NCBI GenBank assembly: GCA_035272265.1
Contig: DATEQV010000312.1
Coordinates: 1 to 9,693 of the forward strand
Source of the DNA: Acidisphaera sp035272265
GTDB taxonomy: Bacteria; Pseudomonadota; Alphaproteobacteria; Acetobacterales; Acetobacteraceae
DNA length: 9,693 nucleotides
Direction of reading: 5' to 3'
The translations under genes were made by a program, and so were the position numbers. The stretch's first letter is position 1. Every line of letters begins with the position of its first letter. Positions 1 to 6,894 of the stretch are shown in pieces. The notes under the pieces are model-generated. The model saw only the letters and a list, made by a program, of their open reading frames with translations, had not been told where the DNA came from and did not search any database.

Positions 1-1176
1 GCGCCCGACCTGTCGCTGGTGCGCGAGGTGCCGGACTTCCCCGTCGCGGACCTGCCCGAGCTGCTGCCGATGTTCCAGACCGACATCCGGCGCACCGTGC
101 GGACCGTCAGCGTCGGCGGCGCGACCATCGAGATCGTGATCGACATCGGCGAGATCCGTGCCGGCGGGCGGAGCGTGCCGGTGGCCGAGGCGGAGCTGGA
201 GCTGAAGTCGGGCGACGCGCTCGCGCTGCACCACCTTGCCCGCGCGCTTTGCGATATCGCCCCGCTCTCGATCGTCGCCGAAAGCAAGTCCGAGCGCGGC
301 CGCCGCCTCGTGCTCGGCGCGCCGCCGCCCTGGCACAAGGACCAGCGGCCGCCGCTGTCGCACCGCATCTCCGCCCGCACCGCGTTGCATGACGTGATCG
401 GCGAGGCGGTCGCGCACTTCCTGGAGAACGTGCCCGCCGCCGCCGACAAGGACCCCGACGCCGATGCCGAGGGGGTGCACCAGGCCCGCGCCGCCATCCG
501 CCGCCTGCGTGCCGCGCTGCGCCTGTTCGGCGGTCAGGACAAGGTGGTCGACCGCCTGCGCGACCGCCTCAAGTCCGTCGGCGAGGTGCTGGGCGAGGCG
601 CGCGACTGGGACGTGTTCGCCACCGGCATCCTGCCGGCGAACGGGCATCCGCCGCCGCTCGCGGCCCCCGCCGCCGAGCGCCGCGCCGCCGCCCACGAGC
701 GGGTCCATGCGATGCTGCAGGACACGCCATTGCTCGCGGTGCTGCTCGACGTGCTGATCTGGGCCGACCACGCGCAGCCGCCCGGCGGCGCCCGGCAGCT
801 GCTCGCCGCGCAGCTCGATCGCGAGGCGCGCCGCACCCGCAAGCGCGGCCGGCACGTCGCCGCGAAGACGACCGCGGAGCTGCACGCGCTGCGCCGCGCC
901 GTCCGGCGCCTGCGCTATGACGCGGAGTTCGTTTCCGGCGTGTTCGGCCCAAAGGCGGCCCAGCCCTACCTCAAGGAATGCAAGCGGCTGCAGACCGCGC
1001 TCGGTGATCTCGGCGATGCGGCGATGGCGGAGCAGCTGTTGCAGCGCCTGCCGCACGCGCCGCACAGGGCGGCAGGCCGCGTGCTTGCCTGGAGCGACCG
1101 CGTGAAGGCCGACACGACGCGCCGGCTGCCGCGGTTATGGAAGCGGTTCCGTGCCGCCGATCCGTTCTGGCGATAG
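1..1176 (+). CDS. CYTH-CHAD domain protein, 5' end cut off by the window
   Basis: The frame is open from base 1, so the true start lies upstream; the GTG at 19 is only the first in-window start codon. Numbered from base 1, 391 residues are visible. Residues 1-105 are the later strands of a CYTH domain (triphosphate tunnel fold), including an IDIGEIRAGG strand and the acidic strand E63-A-E65-L-E67-L-K. The N-terminal ExExK motif of this fold must lie outside the window. Residues 121-391 are a CHAD domain, a helical bundle with its two conserved histidine motifs, H160 (HQARAAIRRLR) and H295 (HALRRAVRRLRYD). CYTH domains of this kind hydrolyse inorganic triphosphate, and CHAD domains bind polyphosphate; a cytosolic role in polyphosphate metabolism is known for the family and inferred here. 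The gene converges on the LpxR-like gene, with the MITE-like element between them. Confidence 0.9.
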   Translation, partial: APDLSLVREVPDFPVADLPELLPMFQTDIRRTVRTVSVGGATIEIVIDIGEIRAGGRSVPVAEAELELKSGDALALHHLARALCDIAPLSIVAESKSERGRRLVLGAPPPWHKDQRPPLSHRISARTALHDVIGEAVAHFLENVPAAADKDPDADAEGVHQARAAIRRLRAALRLFGGQDKVVDRLRDRLKSVGEVLGEARDWDVFATGILPANGHPPPLAAPAAERRAAAHERVHAMLQDTPLLAVLLDVLIWADHAQPPGGARQLLAAQLDREARRTRKRGRHVAAKTTAELHALRRAVRRLRYDAEFVSGVFGPKAAQPYLKECKRLQTALGDLGDAAMAEQLLQRLPHAPHRAAGRVLAWSDRVKADTTRRLPRLWKRFRAADPFWR

Positions 1177-1180
1177 GGCC

Positions 1181-1197
1181 GGTCCGCGCGCGGAACC
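1181..1197 (+). terminator. possible hairpin just after the CYTH-CHAD gene
   Basis: Five bases after the stop codon the sequence reads GGTCCGCGCGCGGAACC. It can fold into a GC-rich stem around the self-complementary CCGCGCGCGG, with one bulged A. No T-run follows directly, so termination is only suggested. The MITE-like element begins 3 nt later, and its A/T-run ends may also affect read-through. Confidence 0.25.
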
Positions 1198-1199
1198 AG

Positions 1200-1358
1200 T
1201 CTAGCAGTTTGCTGAAAAACTTAGCCGACACCGCAACGAAAGAAAGGAAAGAATCGAGACGCCGGCCGTCGCGAACGATTCTTTCCTCGCGGTGGCGCGG
1301 CGCGAATCGAACTTGCGTTGCAGCACCCTCGAAAACCCTTTTTCAGCAAACTGCTAGA
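1200..1358. mobile_element. MITE-like element with 20-bp perfect inverted ends, no ORF
   Basis: The left end (1200-1219, TCTAGCAGTTTGCTGAAAAA) and the right end (1339-1358) are exact reverse complements over 20 bp. They enclose 119 bp that encode no transposase. Each end carries CTAG (1201-1204 and 1354-1357). CTAG is palindromic, so it could be a 4-bp target duplication or part of the repeat; without it the ends are 15-bp repeats (CAGTTTGCTGAAAAA). This is the layout of a non-autonomous miniature transposon mobilised in trans. End sequences of this style are familiar from alphaproteobacterial insertion sequences, possibly of the IS1182 or IS5 type, but I cannot assign the parent. The right CTAG contains the TAG stop of the convergent LpxR-like gene. 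Confidence 0.7.
1245..1287. repeat. internal 12-bp inverted repeat inside the MITE-like element
   Basis: AGGAAAGAATCG at 1245-1256 is the exact reverse complement of 1276-1287, with a 19-nt GC-rich spacer. The element therefore has a nested stem as well as its terminal repeats. The A/G-rich and T/C-rich arms stand out from the surrounding GC-rich DNA. Confidence 0.65.
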
Positions 1359-2349
1359 ACCGTGCCGACAGCGCGATCGCGCCGAACTGGTGCACGCCGC
1401 CCTTCTGGCCGTGGAACTCCTGCGACTGGAACACCTGCGTGTAGCTTAGGCGCACGCCCCAGAACACGAACGCGGCACCCACCTGCGCCTCGCCCACCAG
1501 CGGGTTCATGTCGACGTGGAAACTCGAGCTGAAGTTGTTGCCCTGCAGGAACTCGTCGTGCGCCTTCGCCATGCCGTCGATGCCGGCGAACACGTACCAC
1601 ACGAACGGCTGCACGGGCTGGTACGCGTATCCCCCCGAAACCGCTGGCGCCAGGCGCGGCGCGCCGAAATCCGAATTCAGCCCGCTGCCGATACGGAAGT
1701 TCACGCCGGCCAGCGCGTAGTCCTGCACGGTGCCGACGCCAAGTTGCACCTCCGGCAAGGCGTCCGTCTGCAGCCCGGCAAGGTTATAGAGCGGCACCCG
1801 CCACACCCGGTCGCCGAGGAACTGTGCCGCGAACTCGGTATTGAGCTGCGAGCTCCAGCCCTTGTTCTGACCCTGGCCGATGATGGTGTGGAAGCCGTTC
1901 TGCACCTGCTCGCCGAGCGCCGGCGGCCCGATCCAGCCCAGGCTCACGGCCAGCGTGTTGCGCGTCGAATCGGTGTCCAGCAGCAGCGAGCCGGTCGCGG
2001 TCAGATAGCCGGCATACGGCTGGTCGCCGGGCGGCGGCGGGTTGGCCTGCGTATTGGCCGGCGTGAAGATCTTCTGTTCCGCGCTCAGGCCCACGCGGGT
2101 CTGCCCGTAACCGAACAGCGCGTAGGCGAAATTGGCGAGGAAGTCGGGCGTGGCGCCGGTGGGCGAGGTCCAGCCGATCAGCGCCCCGTTGACGTAATAC
2201 CGGTCGGTCAGGTTCGACGTCGAGATCGACGCGTTCTCGTCCTGGAGCGTCCAGATGGCGGCGGGATCGGGCGGCGGCTCCGCCTCGGCCGGGCGCAGCA
2301 GCAACAACCCGGTCAAGCCGCCAAGCAGAACGAGTGGCCGTGCCTTCAT
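1354..2349 (-). CDS. LpxR-like outer-membrane lipid A deacylase (DUF2219 family)
   Basis: This 331-residue protein begins with a signal peptide (MKARPLVLLGG, cleavage likely after AEA at 21-23) and ends in Phe, as outer-membrane beta-barrels usually do. The mature part, about 308 residues, is close to Salmonella LpxR in length. Family landmarks are TDRYYVNG (48-55), GDQPYAGYL (108-116), LGWIGPPALGEQVQNGFH (137-154) and the GW..QLN.E region just after. LpxR removes the 3'-acyloxyacyl chain of lipid A in the outer membrane. Against Salmonella LpxR as I recall it, Q118 and H122 match Q150 and H154, and N9 matches N39. The Asp10 position is Ala40 and the Thr34 position is Val53, so activity or substrate may differ. 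The start is set by the signal peptide; the ribosome-binding site (GGTGA, 3 nt away) is weak. The gene is divergent from the P450 gene, and its TAG stop lies in the end of the MITE-like element. Confidence 0.88.
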   Translation of the reverse strand: MKARPLVLLGGLTGLLLLRPAEAEPPPDPAAIWTLQDENASISTSNLTDRYYVNGALIGWTSPTGATPDFLANFAYALFGYGQTRVGLSAEQKIFTPANTQANPPPPGDQPYAGYLTATGSLLLDTDSTRNTLAVSLGWIGPPALGEQVQNGFHTIIGQGQNKGWSSQLNTEFAAQFLGDRVWRVPLYNLAGLQTDALPEVQLGVGTVQDYALAGVNFRIGSGLNSDFGAPRLAPAVSGGYAYQPVQPFVWYVFAGIDGMAKAHDEFLQGNNFSSSFHVDMNPLVGEAQVGAAFVFWGVRLSYTQVFQSQEFHGQKGGVHQFGAIALSARF

Positions 2350-2517
2350 GCGTCACCGAACACGACAGACCTTCGCCGGGGATAGCGTGCCGACCATGCA
2401 GCAGAGGCAGTCCAGGCGACTCCGGCCGGCCCCTCGGTCTTATTGTGACAAGGCAGTTCGGCGCAAGCCGATCCCCCCCGCCGGGCTGGCGGCGGGCGCA
2501 ATTCGGGGCCACATCGC

Positions 2518-2522
2518 AGGAG
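2518..2522 (+). promoter_or_regulatory. ribosome-binding site fixing the P450 start
   Basis: AGGAG lies 9 nt before the ATG at 2532. It supports that start over the in-frame ATG at 2334, whose extra 66 residues have no P450 character and would overlap the start of the divergent LpxR-like gene. Confidence 0.75.
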
Positions 2523-2531
2523 TCCACACTC

Positions 2532-3905
2532 ATGGCCCATTTCGTCCCGCCGGTCCCGCCCACGCCGCCGCGCCCCGTCGGCTTCCGCGACTTCCTGCGC
2601 GCCACCCGCACCAACGCGATCGGCATCTTCTCCGAGCTTTCCTACACCGAATGGTCGGTGACCGGCCGGCAGGCCAGCCGCACCACCGTGGTGCTGAATG
2701 CGCCCGACGCGATCCATCACGTTCTCGTGGCCAACCCGGAGAACTACCGGCGCACGCCGACCTCGGTGCGAATCCTGTACCCGATCGTGGGCGACGGGCT
2801 GCTGCTCAGCGAGGGCGACGCGTGGCGCCACCAGCGCCGCACCATCGCGCCGGCGCTGGCGCCGCGCACCCTGCCGCTGCTGGCGCGCCACATCGTTCGC
2901 GCCGGCGACGAGGCGATGGCCGCGCTGCACGCGCGCGCGGGGCAGGGGCCGGTCGACCTGCAATACGCGATGCAGCACTTGGCACTCGACATCGCCGCGC
3001 GCTCGATGTTCTCGTTCGAGATGAAACGCCACGGGCCGACCCTGCGCGGCTACCTCATGCAGTACGGCGAGCGCCTCGCGCGCCCCGGCCTGTTCGACCT
3101 GTTCCTGCTGGCGCGCTTCCTGTCGCCCAACGACCTGCTGCGGCAGCGCTTCCGCCGCCAGTGGCTGCGCTTCATCGGCTCGCTGGTGGACGCGCGGCTG
3201 GCCCAGAAGCCGCGCGATCCGGCGCAGGATCTGCTGGACCTGCTGCGCAACGCGCGCGATCCCGAGACGGGCGAGGGCTTCTCGCGCGAGGCGCTGTGCG
3301 ACCAGACCGCGACGATGATCGTCGCCGGCCACGAGACGACGGCGAACACGCTGTTCTGGGCGCTCTATCTGATCGCCAACGACCCCGAGGTGCAGTCCCG
3401 GCTGCACGACGAGGTGGCCGCTGTCGCGATCACGCCCGACAACGCCACCGAGGCTTTGGCCCGCCTGCCGCACACAAAGGCAGTGATCAACGAGGCGCTG
3501 CGCCTGTTCCCGCCCGCCTTCGTCCTGGTGCGTCAGGCGGTGGCACCTGACATCGCGGCCGGCATCGAGATCCCGGCCAATGCCGCGGTGATGATCTCGC
3601 CCTGGGTGCTGCATCGTCATCGCAAGCTGTGGACCGACCCGGCGACCTTCGACCCCGACCGTTTCCTCGGTCCGCCGCCGCGCTTCGCCTACCTGCCGTT
3701 CGGCGCCGGGCCGCGCATCTGCGTCGGCGCGCAGTTCGCGTTGACCGAGGCGGCGATCGTGTTGGCGCAGTTCGTGCGGGCCTTCGAGGTCGCGATGGGC
3801 GACGATCGCCCCGTGCTGCCGGTGCCGGTCATCACTACCGTCCCCGACCACGCGCCGCCGTTCCTCCTGACGCCGCGGACGCGCACGCTGGCGCAGGCGG
3901 CGTAG
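2532..3905 (+). CDS. cytochrome P450
   Basis: This is a full-length 457-residue heme-thiolate monooxygenase with every signature motif: C-helix W98xxxR102, I-helix AGHETT (265-270) for oxygen activation, K-helix E321xxR324, and the heme loop FGAGPRICVG (390-399) with ligand Cys397. There is no membrane anchor or signal peptide, so it should be a soluble bacterial enzyme that takes electrons from separate ferredoxin or reductase partners; none is encoded in the window. The substrate cannot be read from the sequence. The N-terminal half (ENYRRTP, GDGLLLSEGDAWRHQRR) looks like the fatty-acid or terpenoid-hydroxylating types rather than the short CYP101/107 style, but this is impression only. It is followed 64 nt later by the glycosyltransferase-acetyltransferase fusion on the same strand, so the two may be co-transcribed. 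The 182-bp region shared with the LpxR-like gene must hold both promoters. Confidence 0.95.
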   Translation: MAHFVPPVPPTPPRPVGFRDFLRATRTNAIGIFSELSYTEWSVTGRQASRTTVVLNAPDAIHHVLVANPENYRRTPTSVRILYPIVGDGLLLSEGDAWRHQRRTIAPALAPRTLPLLARHIVRAGDEAMAALHARAGQGPVDLQYAMQHLALDIAARSMFSFEMKRHGPTLRGYLMQYGERLARPGLFDLFLLARFLSPNDLLRQRFRRQWLRFIGSLVDARLAQKPRDPAQDLLDLLRNARDPETGEGFSREALCDQTATMIVAGHETTANTLFWALYLIANDPEVQSRLHDEVAAVAITPDNATEALARLPHTKAVINEALRLFPPAFVLVRQAVAPDIAAGIEIPANAAVMISPWVLHRHRKLWTDPATFDPDRFLGPPPRFAYLPFGAGPRICVGAQFALTEAAIVLAQFVRAFEVAMGDDRPVLPVPVITTVPDHAPPFLLTPRTRTLAQAA

Positions 3906-3969
3906 CACTTTCCGCCAAGGCCGGGATCGGCCATCACGGCGCCACGGGCAGACAGCGGCCAGGTCGATC

Positions 3970-5454
3970 ATGGTGAAGGTCAGGTGCGTGATGATGCAGC
4001 GGAACGAGCGCGCGCTGCTCGAGCCGTGGCTGCGGTATCACGCGTACCTGTTCGGGTTGAGCAACTTGGTCGTCCTCGACAACGGATCGACCGACGAGCA
4101 CGTGCTTTCGGTGCTCGCACGTTACCAAAGATCCGGCTGCGAGGTGATCCGCCGCTACTCGAGCCCTTCCGACTTCGCCCGCAAGGGCGCGATCCTCGCC
4201 GACATCATCAGGCGCCTGGACAGCCTGGTCGACTACGACATCGCGATCCCGTCGGACTGTGACGAGTTCCTTTGCTACCTCGAAGGCAACCGCCTGCGCT
4301 GCGACCGCGACGGCATCATCGCGCAGTTGTCTCGCCTGGCGGGCAAGACGTGTCCGCTGCAGGTCGGCGCCACGCTATTCAACGTGCCGGCCCAGCCGGG
4401 CTGGTTCTCTGTCACTTGGACGCCGAAATCGCTTGTCTGCAAGGACACCGTCGTGATGCTCGACCCCGGCTCGCACATCGCCTGGACGGTGTCGGGCGAA
4501 GAGCCCGAAGTGACGCCGCTCGTCCACGTTCATCTGCATCACCGGCGCTTCGCCGAGATGCGCGCGTTCGCCGCGCAGAAGCTGGCAGCCGTCGGCGTGG
4601 ACGCGGCGGACGAGGAGGCGCTGCGGCAGTACCAGGGCGACGGCGTGCACCTGACGCGCTTCCTTCTGATGTCGGAACACGAGTACGGACGTCTGCACAC
4701 GGATGCGCCTGTGGTGGCTTTCCCGGAGTTCGTCGCGCAGCTGAGGATGCTCGGGATCAGCCTTGACGACACGTTGCTCGGCACGCCGGAACCGCTGCGC
4801 GAACCCGTCGCTTGCATCGCTGTCCGTCTGCCGGCGGAGGGCGGGACGCCCGGACGCATTCTCGACTTCGCCCCGGCGCATTACCTGGAGGCAAACGGCG
4901 ATCTGCGCCAAGGCGGGCAGAACCCGCTGGTCCATTTCGTCCTGTGGGGCTGGAAGGAGGGGCGGCCTTACGCGCCGCCGCCCCCGTCGGCGGCACTTCC
5001 GCAGGTGCGCCGCGCTGTGCAGGCGGATCTGCCCGCCATCGTCGCCATGCTGGCCGACGACGAACTCGGCAGCACGCGCGAGGCGCCCGACGCGGCAACG
5101 GACGACCGCTATGCCGCCGCCTTCGCCGCGATCGACGCCGACCCGAACCAGGCGCTGGTCGTGCTCGACGACGCGGGCAGCGTGGTCGGCTGCCTGCAGC
5201 TCACGTTCATCCCCGGCCTGTCGCTGCACGGCGCCTGGCGCGGCCAGATCGAGGCCGTGCGCGTCGTCACGTCGCGCCGCGGCGAGGGGCTCGGCCGCAT
5301 CATGCTGAACTGGGCGATCGCGGAGTCCCGGCGGCGCGGCTGCACGCTGGTGCAGCTCACCACCAACAAGGTGCGGATCGACGCGCTGCGCTTCTACCGC
5401 TCGCTCGGCTTCGTCGACAGCCACGAAGGGCTGAAGCTGTATATGTCGGGGTGA
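3970..5454 (+). CDS. glycosyltransferase-GNAT acetyltransferase fusion protein
   Basis: This 494-residue protein has three recognisable parts. Residues 1-250 resemble the GT2/GT92-type glycosyltransferase fold: RNERALLEPWLRYH near the N-terminus, DNGSTD (37-42) in the nucleotide-sugar site, and a D96-C-D98-E-F acidic motif of the DxD type for metal and sugar-nucleotide binding. Residues 300-334 (FAPAHYLEANGDL...NPLVHFVLWGWKEGRPY) match the short YLxxNPDV...PLxHyxxxGxxEGR module often found in bacterial polysaccharide proteins. After a Pro-rich linker, residues 345-494 form a GNAT N-acetyltransferase with the acetyl-CoA loop RRGEGLGR (436-443) and the C-terminal ALRFYRSLGF motif. It has no signal peptide or membrane segment, so it is cytoplasmic. 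A role in building an acetylated sugar or glycan is inferred. The ATG at 3970 has only a weak AGG upstream; the GTG at 3973 is an alternative. Confidence 0.85.
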   Translation: MVKVRCVMMQRNERALLEPWLRYHAYLFGLSNLVVLDNGSTDEHVLSVLARYQRSGCEVIRRYSSPSDFARKGAILADIIRRLDSLVDYDIAIPSDCDEFLCYLEGNRLRCDRDGIIAQLSRLAGKTCPLQVGATLFNVPAQPGWFSVTWTPKSLVCKDTVVMLDPGSHIAWTVSGEEPEVTPLVHVHLHHRRFAEMRAFAAQKLAAVGVDAADEEALRQYQGDGVHLTRFLLMSEHEYGRLHTDAPVVAFPEFVAQLRMLGISLDDTLLGTPEPLREPVACIAVRLPAEGGTPGRILDFAPAHYLEANGDLRQGGQNPLVHFVLWGWKEGRPYAPPPPSAALPQVRRAVQADLPAIVAMLADDELGSTREAPDAATDDRYAAAFAAIDADPNQALVVLDDAGSVVGCLQLTFIPGLSLHGAWRGQIEAVRVVTSRRGEGLGRIMLNWAIAESRRRGCTLVQLTTNKVRIDALRFYRSLGFVDSHEGLKLYMSG

Positions 5455-5492
5455 TTGCCCGGTGTGTCCCGCCACCAACAACCCGCACGCTC

Positions 5493-5588
5493 CGTCATCG
5501 CGAGGAGCGAAGCGACGTGGCGATCCAGGGCCGTGCGACAATCGCTTGTCACGTTGCCCTGGATCGCCACGCTTCGCTCGCGATGACG
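5493..5588. repeat. palindromic intergenic repeat (RHREERSDVAIQ-type), possible bidirectional terminator
   Basis: The left arm (from CGTCATCGCGAG to GGCGATCCAGGG) and the right arm (ending CGATGACG at 5588) are reverse complements over about 33 bp. The left arm carries two 3-nt insertions, GAG and ACG. At the centre, GACAATCGCTTGTC forms a 5-bp stem with a 4-nt loop. Translated, this repeat gives the RHRE(E)RS(D)VAIQ string well known from spurious ORFs in alphaproteobacterial genomes, where this class is dispersed between genes. Here it sits between two convergent genes, 38 nt after the fusion gene and 22 nt after the sulfotransferase gene, where a long hairpin could end both transcripts. 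That function is inferred. Confidence 0.8.
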
Positions 5589-5610
5589 AGACACTTTGGT
5601 CGAAGCGCCA

Positions 5611-6894
5611 TCACGCCGCGCGCGGCACGCTCGCTCGATGCTCCTGCGGCCGGCGTCGCGCATCTCTCTCGCGCGCCGACTCGGGCGCCACGGCGAACGC
5701 CTCCATGTAGGGGGCGAAGCGCCGGCGCTCCTCGGCCTCGTCGAGGCCGTAATCCTCCAGCCGATACTGATTCACGCCATAGCCGCCGTTCGGCGTCTCC
5801 GCCGTCACCGCCTCGATGCGGCGTGCGGCCTGCTCGCCCAGCGTCAGGCCGAAATGCGCGTAGATGCGCTCGATCGCCAGCGCGGGTGCCGCGATCAGCT
5901 CGGTGTGGCGCACCTGGCAGATCGCCTCGGCGAAGTCCTGCCGCTCGGCCGCACGCCGCATCAGCTGCGTGCCTTCCTGCCAGCGGTCGTTCTGCTTGCG
6001 GCCGAGTTTGACGCGGTCGATCGAGCGCGTGAACGGCCGGCGCAGGATCTCGGTCAGCCGCACGACCGAGGCCAGCACCCGCATCGGATCGCGATGCACG
6101 AACACCACGCGGGCGTCCGGATAGACCGTCCTGATCGCATCGAGCGCGAACACGTGGTCGGGGCATTTCAGCACCCAGCGGCGCGGGCCGGTCTGGTGCT
6201 GCAGATGCTGCAGGAAGCGCTTGTGGACGCGGAACGCGTCGACATGCCCGCTAGCGTCCAGCCACTCGCGATACGATGGGATGTCGTACGTCGTGTCGAA
6301 GCGCAGGCTGGCGAACACGTGCGCGGTGATCTCACTGCATTCCTGCGGCGAGGTCGCGTCCATCGGGTGCAGGCTGCGGAACTCCGGCGCCAGCCGGTCG
6401 AACATCCGCAGCTGCCGGTTCACCGCCGCGATCCGCTTCGCCGGGCCGCCGTCCGCCTCGCCCGCCAGCGGATACGGATGGATCGTCTGGTACGCCCGCG
6501 GCGACTCGTTCGTCGCGTCCTCCAGCAGCAGCCGGTGCAGGAATGTCGTGCCGGTACGCGGCAGCCCGGTGATGAACAGCGGCTGCTCGATCTTCTCGCG
6601 CAGGATCGCCGGATCGCGCAGCTCCTGCTGGCGCAGCAGCAGCAGGTTGTCCAGGAACCGCCCGATGTCCCAGCTTGTGACGGCCCGGCCGAGCAGGCTG
6701 AGCTGCGCCTCGCTCAAGCAGGCCGAGCACAACCGTTCCAGCGGCCCCATGAAGGGGTCGTCGCCGAAATCGTCGGACCCGGCCCGGCGGCGGGCGGCAG
6801 CGATCAGCCCAGCCACACGGATCGGCCGGTCGAGCCGGCCCAGCCGGCCGGCGACCGCGTCGGCGGCGGAGAGGGTGGTGGAGAGCAGCGTCAT
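5611..6894 (-). CDS. sulfotransferase family protein (PAPS-dependent type)
   Basis: This 427-residue protein shows both cofactor motifs of the sulfotransferase fold. The 5'-phosphosulfate loop is FITGLPRTGTT (107-117), and the 3'-phosphate motif is VFVHRDPMRVLAS (264-276, with R268 and S276). The C-terminal YRLEDYGL..EE...FAPYMEAF stretch is typical of the bacterial Sulfotransfer_3 group. The family moves sulfate from PAPS to a hydroxyl or amine on a lipid, sugar or small molecule; the acceptor here is unknown. There is no signal peptide. The ATG at 6894 is chosen because the 51 extra residues available upstream (from 7047) are Arg-rich and lack family character. No good ribosome-binding site is visible. 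TATACGAT about 23 nt upstream on the coding strand looks like a -10 box without a matching -35. It converges on the fusion gene across the palindromic repeat. Confidence 0.88.
   Translation of the reverse strand: MTLLSTTLSAADAVAGRLGRLDRPIRVAGLIAAARRRAGSDDFGDDPFMGPLERLCSACLSEAQLSLLGRAVTSWDIGRFLDNLLLLRQQELRDPAILREKIEQPLFITGLPRTGTTFLHRLLLEDATNESPRAYQTIHPYPLAGEADGGPAKRIAAVNRQLRMFDRLAPEFRSLHPMDATSPQECSEITAHVFASLRFDTTYDIPSYREWLDASGHVDAFRVHKRFLQHLQHQTGPRRWVLKCPDHVFALDAIRTVYPDARVVFVHRDPMRVLASVVRLTEILRRPFTRSIDRVKLGRKQNDRWQEGTQLMRRAAERQDFAEAICQVRHTELIAAPALAIERIYAHFGLTLGEQAARRIEAVTAETPNGGYGVNQYRLEDYGLDEAEERRRFAPYMEAFAVAPESARERDARRRPQEHRASVPRAA

Noticed and set aside
1287..1330. tRNA 3'-end-like string on the minus strand (GTTCGATTC followed by CGCGCCACC) inside the MITE-like element
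   Set aside because: The T-stem bases next to the loop do not pair and there is no anticodon or D arm at the right distance, so it is neither a tRNA nor a clear fragment of one.
2443..2451. TTGTGACAA palindrome between the divergent LpxR-like and P450 genes
   Set aside because: A 9-bp palindrome alone is too short to call an operator, and no second copy or promoter box is placed convincingly beside it.
2477..2496. Small GC hairpin (CCCGCC/GGCGGG) in the P450 leader
   Set aside because: A 6-bp stem is expected by chance in DNA this GC-rich, and no riboswitch or attenuator layout accompanies it.
2346..3971. Long minus-strand open frame (541 codons) opposite the P450
   Set aside because: Its low-complexity Arg/Gln/His composition mirrors the P450 codons, and the P450 motifs on the plus strand are complete.
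4375..5541. Minus-strand open frame opposite the fusion gene
   Set aside because: It is Arg-rich, has no domain, and runs through the palindromic repeat, where it reads the known spurious repeat translation.
5394..5663. Short minus-strand frame containing RHRERSVAIQ
   Set aside because: This string is the translation of a dispersed palindromic DNA repeat, not of a protein gene.
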